A stretch of 14,554 nucleotides of DNA from Verrucomicrobiia bacterium (GTDB lineage: Bacteria > Verrucomicrobiota > Verrucomicrobiia > Limisphaerales > UBA11358). Within the stretch, counting starts at the first letter, position 1. Each line of letters begins with the position of its first letter. The stretch lies in the NCBI GenBank assembly GCA_030044395.1, contig JASHVW010000164.1:1-14554 (forward strand), read 5' to 3'. The notes under the pieces were generated by a model. The model made no database searches and was not told the origin of the DNA. It saw only the letters and a program-made list of their open reading frames with translations. Positions 6,419-13,054 of the stretch are shown here, one piece after another. The position numbers and the translations under genes are program-made.

Positions 6419-7996
6419 ATGTCACAGATGCTCAAATCGTCCGGCGCCATGGCCACCGCCACGCTCACCAGCCGCGTATTGGGCATGGTGCGGGAAATGG
6501 TTTATTCCCGGTTCATGGGGGTCAGTTGGGTAGCTGGCGCGTTCGTTTTTGCATTTCTCGTTCCGAATCTGTTCCGGCGATTGCTTGGTGAAGGCGCCCT
6601 GACGGCGGCCTTTATTCCCATTTTCAAGGAGAAGGAAAAAACGCATGGTGAATGTGAAATGTGGCGCGCGGCCAACGCCGTCATTTCCGGCCTCGTCATC
6701 TCGGCCTCGGTCATCATTGCCTTCTCCATGCTGGGGATTTCGCTCGCGCTGGCGGCGCATCATTTCGCCGATAAAACCGAACTTATGTTACGGCTGTTAC
6801 GCGTGATGTTTCCCTATGTGCTGCTGGTTTGCCTGGCTGCCGCGTTCATGGGCATGCTCAACGCACGCGGCCATTTTTTCATTCCCGCGATGGGTGCGAC
6901 CATGCTCAACGTGGTGATGATTGCGTCGGTGCTTTGCCTGGCGCCAAAATTCGGCGTTAATCTTCCGAAAGACCAGAAATTGCCGGTGCAGATCTTTGCC
7001 CTGGCGTATGGCGTGCTGGCCGCCGGGGTGGCGCAGGCGGCATTTCAAATGCCTACGTTGTGGCATGACGGCTTTCGTTTCCAATGGGTGCCGCCGTGGC
7101 ACGACGAGACGGTGCGCCGCGTCATCGTCAAAATGATTCCGGGCGCCATCGGCGTTGCCGCCTTTCAAATCAACGTCACCCTCGTCCAGATCATTGCCTT
7201 TTACATTGATCCGACGATTAATGCCTCGTTCAACTATGCGGTGCGGCTGATGGAATTGCCGCAGGGAATGTTCGGCATCTCGCTGGCGACCTATCTTCTC
7301 ACGACGTTGAGCGCCCTTGCAGTGGAAAAGAATTACGACGGTTTTCGCGTCACATTGCGCAGCGGTCTGGGGACTATGCTGTTTGCCAACCTGATTGCGA
7401 GCATTCTACTGCTGGCCCTGGCCGAACCGATTGTACGCCTGCTCTTTCAGGGCGGAGACTTCGGGCGGCTGGCAACCCGGGAAACGACGTATGCTCTCGC
7501 CTGCCTGGCGCCGGGACTGGCGGCCTTCTCCAGCGTCAACATCCTCGCGCGCGCCTTTTATGCATTGGGCGACACCAAAACGCCGATGATGATCAGCATC
7601 GCGTGCCTCGTCCTGAATTTGATTTTGTCGTCCTTGCTCGTTGTGCAATTGCGGCAAGGCGGCCTGGGGATCGCCAATACCGTGACTTCCGTTTGCAACG
7701 TTGTTTTTCTGCTCTTCGCGCTGAGGAAGAAATTGGGCAAACTCGAAATGGCGGCATTGCGAAGAGATTTTCTATGGCTGGTGTGGGTCGCCATATTTTC
7801 AGGAATCATCGCTTTGTTTTGCTGGCGGGCTTGGGAAAACACCCTCGGCCACGCGACCATTCCATTGAGAATTGGCGCGGTCTTTGTGCCGGCCATCGTC
7901 GCGGGAGCAATCTACTGGGGAGCAGCGCTGGCCCTTAAAATCCCTGCGGCCAGTGAAATGATGGAGTTTGTCCTGGCGAAGGTGAAACGAAGATGA
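6419..7996 (+). CDS. murJ: Lipid II flippase MurJ (MviN family)
   Basis: Integral inner-membrane flippase that moves lipid II outward for peptidoglycan synthesis. The 525 residues are close to the family's usual 510-520. Signature N-terminal segments are present: TLTSRVLGMVREMVYSRFMG, then FLVPNLFRRLLGEGALTAAF with the conserved arginines and GEGALT. About 14 hydrophobic segments are spread over the length, as expected for the MOP-superfamily fold. The FNYAVRLMELPQGMFGISLA segment in the middle is also characteristic. ATG start at 6419. It is a single rightward gene, divergent from tyrS and convergent with ispE, so probably monocistronic. Confidence 0.95.
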   Translation: MSQMLKSSGAMATATLTSRVLGMVREMVYSRFMGVSWVAGAFVFAFLVPNLFRRLLGEGALTAAFIPIFKEKEKTHGECEMWRAANAVISGLVISASVIIAFSMLGISLALAAHHFADKTELMLRLLRVMFPYVLLVCLAAAFMGMLNARGHFFIPAMGATMLNVVMIASVLCLAPKFGVNLPKDQKLPVQIFALAYGVLAAGVAQAAFQMPTLWHDGFRFQWVPPWHDETVRRVIVKMIPGAIGVAAFQINVTLVQIIAFYIDPTINASFNYAVRLMELPQGMFGISLATYLLTTLSALAVEKNYDGFRVTLRSGLGTMLFANLIASILLLALAEPIVRLLFQGGDFGRLATRETTYALACLAPGLAAFSSVNILARAFYALGDTKTPMMISIACLVLNLILSSLLVVQLRQGGLGIANTVTSVCNVVFLLFALRKKLGKLEMAALRRDFLWLVWVAIFSGIIALFCWRAWENTLGHATIPLRIGAVFVPAIVAGAIYWGAALALKIPAASEMMEFVLAKVKRR

Positions 7997-8033
7997 CCCG
8001 TCGCTTCGCCACGGCATCAACTGGGAGAAAAGG

Positions 8034-8062
8034 AAGTTGAGAGCTCTGTTTCCTCTCAACTT
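8034..8062 (-). terminator. Hairpin overlapping the ispE stop, between convergent murJ and ispE
   Basis: AAGTTGAGAG (8034-8043) pairs perfectly with CTCTCAACTT (8053-8062) around a 9-base loop, and a G-T and a G-C pair can extend the stem. On the minus strand it is followed by CCTTTTCTCCC, a T-rich tract that suits an intrinsic terminator for ispE. On the plus strand the T tract is poor (TTCGG), so action on murJ is less certain. The right arm includes the last bases of ispE and its TGA. Confidence 0.6.
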
Positions 8063-8928
8063 TCGGCTACGGCCATCCATCCGTTTTGACCAAATCTCGA
8101 TTTGAATTTTTCGGCGAGTGATTCGGCCGTCGCCGCGTTTTCGGCGATGGCAAACGTGGCGGAACCGCTGCCGGACATCAGCGCCGCGCGCGCGCCGTTC
8201 GCCAGCAAAAATTCCTGGTAGAGCATCAGAATGGGAAATTTTTCAAACGCCGGCGCCTCGAGCGAATTGTAAAAACAGCCGGCGGCGCCAGACCAGTCAT
8301 TGGCGCGAAGTTTTGCAATCAATTCCTCTGCCCGACCAAGCCGTCCGTTGAGCACTTCGGGGAACCGGGCCAGATTTTGATAAGCCCATGGCGTGGAGAT
8401 GCCAAAGCCGGGATGAATCAGCAGAAATGCCTTGCCTGCCAAGGCCGAAAATTCGTCGAGCGGTTGGATTTTTTCACCGCGGCCCAGGGCAAGGGCCGCC
8501 TTGTTTTGCAGAAAGAAAGGAACGTCCGAACCCAGCGCGGCTGCAATTTCGTGAAGTTCATCCGACGGGAGCGGTCCGTCAAACAATTCATTAAGGGCCA
8601 ACAGAGTTGTGGCCGCATCGCCACTGCCCCCACCCAACCCGGCTGCCAGCGGGATTTTCTTTTGCAAATGGATTCTGACCCCATCGGAAATCCTCGCCGC
8701 TGCGAAAAATTTCTCTGCCGCTCGAAATACCAGATTACGCGAATCGGTCGGCAGGTTTTTCTCACTGCATGAGAAGCGGATTCCGTTTCCACCACGCTCG
8801 AACACCAGTTCGTCGCAAAAATCCACCGGTTGCATGACGGTTTCGAGTTCATGGAACCCGTCGTCGCGCCGGCCAAGGATGTTGAGCAGCAGGTTGACTT
8901 TGCAGGGCGATTTTTTGTTCAGCGGCAC
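8056..8928 (-). CDS. ispE: 4-diphosphocytidyl-2-C-methyl-D-erythritol kinase
   Basis: GHMP-family kinase that phosphorylates CDP-methylerythritol at the 2-hydroxyl in the MEP isoprenoid pathway; cytoplasmic. I choose the GTG at 8928 (290 residues) because the protein then begins a few residues before the family's conserved SPxKVNLxLNILGRRxDGFHEL block. A longer frame from a TTG at 8976 would add 16 residues encoded inside a perfect hairpin, which is unlikely. Visible: Lys10 (SPCK), the ATP loop PLAAGLGGGSGDAATTLLAL (93-112), Asp135 in LGSDVPFF (the catalytic Asp position), and the third GHMP motif MSGSGSATFAI near the C-terminus. No Shine-Dalgarno site precedes the GTG. It lies downstream of the lipoprotein gene on the same strand and is separated from it by the hairpin at 8947-8982. 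Confidence 0.93.
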   Translation of the reverse strand: MPLNKKSPCKVNLLLNILGRRDDGFHELETVMQPVDFCDELVFERGGNGIRFSCSEKNLPTDSRNLVFRAAEKFFAAARISDGVRIHLQKKIPLAAGLGGGSGDAATTLLALNELFDGPLPSDELHEIAAALGSDVPFFLQNKAALALGRGEKIQPLDEFSALAGKAFLLIHPGFGISTPWAYQNLARFPEVLNGRLGRAEELIAKLRANDWSGAAGCFYNSLEAPAFEKFPILMLYQEFLLANGARAALMSGSGSATFAIAENAATAESLAEKFKSRFGQNGWMAVAES

Positions 8929-8946
8929 GTTGGCGCGACAATAAAC

Positions 8947-8982
8947 AAGGCGTTGGAGCGAATTCCGGCGCTCCAACGCCTT
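8947..8982 (-). terminator. Perfect 14-bp stem hairpin between the lipoprotein gene and ispE
   Basis: AAGGCGTTGGAGCG (8947-8960) and its exact complement CGCTCCAACGCCTT (8969-8982) flank an 8-base loop. On the minus strand it begins 19 bases after the lipoprotein stop and is followed by GTTTATTGTC, a moderately T-rich stretch. It could terminate the lipoprotein transcript. It could also lie in the ispE leader, 18 bases before the GTG start, and affect translation. Confidence 0.6.
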
Positions 8983-9001
8983 AACGGTTCAACTGTCGAA
9001 A

Positions 9002-9442
9002 TCAATTATTAAAGACATTGAAACGGCTGCCGGGGAACCAGGGCGCAGCGTCGCCGCTAGGAAAGCCCATAAACGTGTCAGTGTCAAAGGTGCTGTCTGA
9101 AATCAGACGGGGCTTGTAACTGTCGGGATAGACCGGCCAAGGGGCGAAATAATTGGTAAAAACAGGGCCGTAGGGCGGAATCGGCGCGGTGACCAATTCA
9201 TAAATACCCATTCCGGTGCGCGCCAGCGAGCGGTTCAAGCCGCGTATAAACCCGACAGTATAACCTTCGCTGGGCGAATCGAAGATGGCCGTTTGCTCGA
9301 TGGTCCGCCGCATCTCACCCATGCGGACGACTTCAAAGGTATTGTCCATGCCAAGGCCGAATTTTTCTTCCGGCCCGGCGCAGCCGGCTGTGAAGATGGC
9401 GGCGATGGAAAGGACGGAAAGAAAGACAGTGGCGCTTCGCAT
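9002..9442 (-). CDS. Small lipoprotein resembling the exosortase system-associated TIGR04073 family
   Basis: 146 residues. A short N-terminal signal (MRSATVFLSVLSIAAIFTAG) runs to Cys21, which fits a lipobox with a slightly atypical Thr at -3. The mature part holds KFGLGMDNTFEVVRMGEMRR (27-46), GFIRGLNRSLARTGMGIYELVTAPIP (64-89) and a PDSYKPRL tail motif (106-113). From memory, this pattern (a G-x-G-x-x-N helix, then a glycine-rich segment ending G-x-Y-E-V/L-V-T-x-P, then Y-x-P) is that of TIGR04073 proteins, which are annotated as exosortase-associated and have no known biochemical function. The C-terminus is rich in aromatic residues and proline. ATG start at 9442, with no Shine-Dalgarno site on this strand. 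No exosortase or PEP-CTERM gene is in the window. Confidence 0.75.
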   Translation of the reverse strand: MRSATVFLSVLSIAAIFTAGCAGPEEKFGLGMDNTFEVVRMGEMRRTIEQTAIFDSPSEGYTVGFIRGLNRSLARTGMGIYELVTAPIPPYGPVFTNYFAPWPVYPDSYKPRLISDSTFDTDTFMGFPSGDAAPWFPGSRFNVFNN

Positions 9443-9461
9443 AATCTTAATCGTTAGGAGG

Positions 9462-9489
9462 AGCCTACCCGGATTTTTGATTTTGTAAA
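9462..9489 (-). promoter_or_regulatory. Candidate promoter for the small lipoprotein gene
   Basis: On the minus strand TTTACA (complement of 9484-9489, 5 of 6 to TTGACA) precedes TAGGCT (complement of 9462-9467, keeping the outer T, A and T of a -10) with a 16-base spacer. Transcription would start about 12-14 bases before the ATG at 9442, giving a very short leader. The rest of 9443-9622 shows no gene that I trust. Confidence 0.35.
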
Positions 9490-9622
9490 GTGTGTTTTTT
9501 GGGGAAGATGAAAATCAAGGGGCGGCAGCCAGCGTCAAGAGGCAGAGATGGAATTGGAGAGCCATAAGGAAAGGCGACAGGCGCGACGCCGCCGCCACCC
9601 GCGGGAAGGGCGTGCTACACAA

Positions 9623-10714
9623 TCAAGAGAGGCCCCACCGCCAGTGCATTTTCGGCCAGGCATATTCCCATGCCATCCACAGCAAAATGGCCACGGCCAG
9701 AATAATGGCCAAGCCAAGCCAAAGCGTCCGGCGCGCCCTGCTTCGGTCCGGCTGGTCCCAATACCACGCCACCCAAACGGTGGCTTCATACAGCAAATAA
9801 AGGGGAATGGCCATGGTAATTTGAGTAAAGACCTCGGGCGAGGTGAGGAGCGCACCCAAGATCAGGTTAATCACGACCATGTAACGCCACATCCCGCGCA
9901 AGCTCCGATAACTCAAAATCCCCAGCTTGACCAGGGTCAAAAGAACCACTGGCAGCTCAAAGCCAATTCCCATTCCCAGCATGAACCGGCAGACGAAACT
10001 GATATAATCCTCCGCCCGCCACTGGAATGCGCCGAAGCCAAGCCAGTTGGAGTACATCTGCGACGCCGCCAGCGCCAGCGGCATCAGCACAAAATAACAA
10101 AAAGACACGCCCGCGACGAAGAGGCCGCCGCCGATGAAAACGGCCCGATAGACGTATTTGCGCTCCTGGAATTTCAGGGCGGGAAAGACAAACGACGCGA
10201 CAAAATAGAAGATGAACGGTCCCGCCAAAACGATTCCCGCGTAAAATGCCACCTGAAACGCGACAAAAAATCCGGCGGCAGGGCTTAAATTGATCAGATT
10301 GACGTCCATCCGCTGCGCCGCAGCAATCGCCTGCAGGTCATTCGTAACGCGCCAGCCGAGAATTTGATTGGTGCCCACCGTCACCGGCTCGATCTCCACG
10401 GAGACAAACCGGTTGGTGCCGAGGTTGAGCATTTTTTGCTGCTCTGGCGAAAGCTCGAAATTGCCGAGGTGATTTGTGCCGAAATTGACGACGGCAATTT
10501 GATTGGTGCCGCCGTAATGCACCGGAGCGTGGGTCAGCGGCCATCTAAGAATTTTGACGACGTAATTTCCTCCTCCGAGGCAGACCAACATCGCCAAGCC
10601 CAGCGTGACGAGGCTCTTGATGAGAACCCAGCGGAAATCTTCGAGATGTTCGAGAAAGCTTTTGACCGGCCCGCCTTCGGACTCGTCTTCCTTTTCAACA
10701 GGATCGGCGGCCAT
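9623..10714 (-). CDS. tatC: Sec-independent protein translocase TatC, enlarged form
   Basis: Core receptor of the twin-arginine translocase, an inner-membrane protein that binds Tat signal peptides. At 363 residues it is about 100 longer than E. coli TatC. Conserved points: FLEHLEDFR (20-28, with Asp where E. coli has the key Glu of HLIELR), PALKFQERK (178-186, conserved Glu184), GFELPV (251-256, conserved Glu253), and LLTSPEVFTQ (289-298, Glu for the usual Asp). Membrane helices: TM1 about 30-47, TM2 from about 148, TM5 and TM6 about 276-316. Two oddities stand out. The first periplasmic loop (about 55-145) is greatly expanded and carries four GTN motifs, at 69, 79, 99 and 114. A further hydrophobic helix (about 330-352) follows TM6. 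It lies 16 bases after tatA, in the same operon. ATG start at 10714. Confidence 0.93.
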   Translation of the reverse strand: MAADPVEKEDESEGGPVKSFLEHLEDFRWVLIKSLVTLGLAMLVCLGGGNYVVKILRWPLTHAPVHYGGTNQIAVVNFGTNHLGNFELSPEQQKMLNLGTNRFVSVEIEPVTVGTNQILGWRVTNDLQAIAAAQRMDVNLINLSPAAGFFVAFQVAFYAGIVLAGPFIFYFVASFVFPALKFQERKYVYRAVFIGGGLFVAGVSFCYFVLMPLALAASQMYSNWLGFGAFQWRAEDYISFVCRFMLGMGIGFELPVVLLTLVKLGILSYRSLRGMWRYMVVINLILGALLTSPEVFTQITMAIPLYLLYEATVWVAWYWDQPDRSRARRTLWLGLAIILAVAILLWMAWEYAWPKMHWRWGLS

Positions 10715-10730
10715 GCGGGATTATTCGCCG

Positions 10731-10994
10731 TCAGGCTTTGGGCGGATTCGATTGCGGAACGGTTTGTGCGGGCTGGCTACTGGCGATTTTATTTTGCTGC
10801 GCCGGCTTGTCTTCAGCGGCGTTTTGAATTTCCTCGGTCACTTCCCGGGTGGCCTTCTTGAATTCCTTGACGCCCGTGCCCAGGCCCTTCATAAATTCGG
10901 GAATTTTCTTCGCGCCGAACAAAATCAATACCGCCGCGCAAATAATAATGATTTCCGTGGCGCCAAAGCCAAATGCTGCCAACATGGTATTCAT
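10731..10994 (-). CDS. tatA: Sec-independent protein translocase TatA
   Basis: Small pore-forming component of the Tat system, recruited to TatC for export of folded proteins. 87 residues: a short N-terminus, one membrane helix (about 10-27) with Glu14 near its start, the hinge F-G-A-K-K-I-P-E (26-33), then an amphipathic helix (FMKGLGTGVKEFKKATREV) and a polar, Pro/Gln-rich tail. ATG start at 10994, with a second ATG at codon 4. tatC follows 16 bases downstream. No separate tatB is seen, so this looks like a TatAC arrangement in which TatA may serve both roles. Confidence 0.93.
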   Translation of the reverse strand: MNTMLAAFGFGATEIIIICAAVLILFGAKKIPEFMKGLGTGVKEFKKATREVTEEIQNAAEDKPAQQNKIASSQPAQTVPQSNPPKA

Positions 10995-11086
10995 AACTAA
11001 ATTTTCTTAACTTTTATTGAGCCTTAATTAGGTTACGCCCGTTCCCAAAAATAGTAAAGCGCTAAAAAGCTGCTAAAATTCACACG

Positions 11087-11233
11087 TAGCGTGAGGCATC
11101 TCTGCCTGACGTGCAGGGTGCCATCCTGCCGCCCGGATCGGCGTTCGAATCATCAGTGCCGTTCAATATGACGAACACCTCTCCCGACGGGCTGGAAGCC
11201 CGGCTCTTCGGCAGGCAGAGACTCCTGCCGCTA
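11087..11233. repeat. 147-base imperfect inverted-repeat element between pal and tatA
   Basis: The 25 bases at 11087-11111 match the reverse complement of 11209-11233 at 20 of 25 positions; both begin TAGCG and share TCTCTGCCTG. Nested dyads lie inside: GTTCG (11143-11147) with CGAAC (11172-11176), and a perfect CGGGCT-GGA-AGCCCG hairpin (11188-11202). The element therefore folds into a long, leaky hairpin. It encodes nothing convincing and starts 7 bases after the pal stop on the minus strand. I see no clear target-site duplication. It looks like a decayed dispersed repeat or MITE-like element that may now end the tol-pal transcript. The remainder of 10995-11240 is A/T-rich tatA leader with no firm promoter. 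Confidence 0.72.
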
Positions 11234-11240
11234 CAGTATT

Positions 11241-11837
11241 TCACATTGCGGCTTTTGGATGCAACAGCACGAAATCGTCCCGGCGGTTCTTTGCCCAGGC
11301 CTGTTCATCATGGCCGGGATCCACCGGCTTGTCCTTGCCGTAGCTGATGGTGCGTACGCGCATCGGGTCAACGCCCAATTTGGACAGAGCTTCGCGCGCC
11401 GCCAAGGCGCGGCGTTCGCCGAGCGAGCGGTTATATTCCTCCGTGCCGCGTTCATCACAATTGCCTTCGATGAGCAATTTCGCGTTCTGGTCAGCGGCCA
11501 TTGCTTCGGCAACGGCCTGCAACTGGGGTTGTTCACTATCCCGAATCACCGCGCTATCAAAGGCAAAATGAATGGTGTCTGCCGCCAACGCGGCGCGGTC
11601 TTCGTTATACTGGCTGACATCCCAATTTCCTGCTGTTGGAATAGTTCCCGGAGGCATCGCGTTCTCGCCAACTTGTGGATTTTGATTCATCGTTGGCCCC
11701 GGTCCCGGGTTTGGTATTTCCGTCGGCACCTCGCCCGGAATATGGGTGACGCCGACCGGTTGATGCCGGCAGCCGGTGGAGGCGAGGGTAATCGCCAGCG
11801 TGAACGCCAGCGGGTAAATCATTTTATTTATTTTCAT
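11241..11837 (-). CDS. pal: Peptidoglycan-associated lipoprotein Pal
   Basis: Outer-membrane lipoprotein that anchors to peptidoglycan and cycles with TolB, helping outer-membrane constriction at division. 198 residues: lipoprotein signal ending ITLASTGC with Cys23 as the lipidation site; a flexible Pro/Gly/Asn linker (about 30-75); and a C-terminal OmpA-like domain (about 88-192). The domain shows IHFAFDSAVIRDSEQPQL, IEGNCDERGTEEYNRSLGER with the peptidoglycan-contact Asp128, and GHDEQAWAKNRRDD with Arg185/Arg186. ATG start at 11837, 38 bases after tolB. It is last in the tol cluster, and the inverted-repeat element follows directly. Confidence 0.95.
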   Translation of the reverse strand: MKINKMIYPLAFTLAITLASTGCRHQPVGVTHIPGEVPTEIPNPGPGPTMNQNPQVGENAMPPGTIPTAGNWDVSQYNEDRAALAADTIHFAFDSAVIRDSEQPQLQAVAEAMAADQNAKLLIEGNCDERGTEEYNRSLGERRALAAREALSKLGVDPMRVRTISYGKDKPVDPGHDEQAWAKNRRDDFVLLHPKAAM

Positions 11838-11875
11838 ATTTTTCGTCCGGGTTAATATTTAGTTACAAATTTGAC

Positions 11876-13054
11876 TTATCGTTGCCATGCCGGCTCGGAA
11901 TCGCTTCCGGAAATTCGGCTAATATCCTTGTATTGTTTGGTAAAGACGTCAAGCACAGACAATTCCTGCCGATAATTGTCGTTTTGGTCGAAAATCAACG
12001 TCCTCGAATTGGGCGACCATGACGGGTCCTGCCCCCGCACCAGCACCGCCGGCGGCGCGCCACCGTCGGCGGGCATCACGCAAATGTCGAACTCGCCCAT
12101 CTGCGATGTGAACGCAATCCATTTGCCGTCCGGCGACCAGTCCGGCTCGGTGGGATTCAGCGCTCCCGGCGTCGGGACGCGCTGGACCGGCCCGCCGTCC
12201 GCCGGCACCTTGGCCAAGGTCCGGCGCCCGTTAATCTTGGTCGCGAACAAAATCCATTGGCCGTCCGGCGACCAGCACGGCGACGAATCCTCGATGTCCG
12301 AAGTCATCCGCCTGAAATTCGAGCCGTCGGGCTGGCAAGTCCAAACCTCGGGCCAACCGCTACGGCTCAAAATCATCGCCACGCGCCCATCTCGCGATAC
12401 CGCCGCCTTGGTGTTCAAACCCGAAAATCCGGCGAACACGCGCCGCTCGCCGGTGCTCAGGTTGTGATAAAAGATGTCCGGGTTGCCGAGTTTATAGGAC
12501 GTGTAATAAAGCGCCAACCGGTCCGGAACCCAGGCCGGCGCGGCGACGATCGCGTCGTCCGAGGTCACCGACACCGCATTATAACCGTCGTAATCGGAGA
12601 CATAGATTTCGCCCGTGCCGTCGGGCCGCTGGGCCTTGAAAGCGATTTTTGTTTGCGCGATTCCATTTTGGCCGGTAATGGTTTTTACGATGTCATCGGC
12701 AAACGCATGGGCCTCGCGGCGCATGCTCGAACCGACATAACTACGCGAGAGGAGGTTCTTCTTCGCAAAATTATCGGTGACATAGCCGATGACATTTCCG
12801 GAATTGCTGCCACTGATTTCATACTGCGCGGTGTCCGGCGACACAAAACTGAAACCCTGGACATAGAGATCGAACTTCAAAACGCTCTCGGCCTCACCAC
12901 TGAAGCCTACGAGCGCGACAGGAATCGGCCTAGTCATCCCGATGACATTGATTTCCGTTTGAATATTGATTTCCTGCTGGCTGCGCGAACATTGGGTTGC
13001 AAAGGCAACTAAAAGAACCGTCAAATAAATTTTCAAAAAAGAGTGATGTTTCAT
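11876..13054 (-). CDS. tolB: Tol-Pal system periplasmic protein TolB
   Basis: Periplasmic beta-propeller that links the TolQRA motor to Pal. 392 residues: an N-terminal Sec signal (hydrophobic about 7-20; the Cys at 22 lacks a proper lipobox), the TolB N-terminal domain to about 135, then the propeller. The diagnostic KIAFKAQRPDGTGEIYVSDY segment (136-155) leads into DGYN. WD40-like PD40 repeats follow (SPCWSPDGQWILFAT, PDWSPDGKWIAFTS, PSWSPNSRTLIFDQ). ATG start at 13054, sharing an ATGA overlap with the upstream TolA-like gene, which implies translational coupling. pal follows 38 bases downstream. Confidence 0.94.
   Translation of the reverse strand: MKHHSFLKIYLTVLLVAFATQCSRSQQEINIQTEINVIGMTRPIPVALVGFSGEAESVLKFDLYVQGFSFVSPDTAQYEISGSNSGNVIGYVTDNFAKKNLLSRSYVGSSMRREAHAFADDIVKTITGQNGIAQTKIAFKAQRPDGTGEIYVSDYDGYNAVSVTSDDAIVAAPAWVPDRLALYYTSYKLGNPDIFYHNLSTGERRVFAGFSGLNTKAAVSRDGRVAMILSRSGWPEVWTCQPDGSNFRRMTSDIEDSSPCWSPDGQWILFATKINGRRTLAKVPADGGPVQRVPTPGALNPTEPDWSPDGKWIAFTSQMGEFDICVMPADGGAPPAVLVRGQDPSWSPNSRTLIFDQNDNYRQELSVLDVFTKQYKDISRISGSDSEPAWQR

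Noticed and set aside
8929..8976. TTG-initiated 16-residue extension of IspE
   Set aside because: It is encoded inside a perfect hairpin and precedes the family's conserved N-terminus; no homology is visible in it.
9515..9596. Minus-strand mini-frame with a signal-like peptide (MALQFHLCLLTLAAAP, longer if a GTG is used) between tatC and the lipoprotein gene
   Set aside because: It stops after at most 27 codons, has no ribosome binding site, and lies in GC-rich DNA where such frames arise by chance. A remnant of a lost secreted gene is possible but unsupported.
9580..9622. GC-rich dyads after the tatC stop as a terminator
   Set aside because: Only 4-bp stems such as GGCG/CGCC form, without a T tract.
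11051..11058. TTTACT on the minus strand as a tatA -35
   Set aside because: The only -10 candidate 17 bases on, TAACCT, is weak; the match is not better than chance in A/T-rich DNA.
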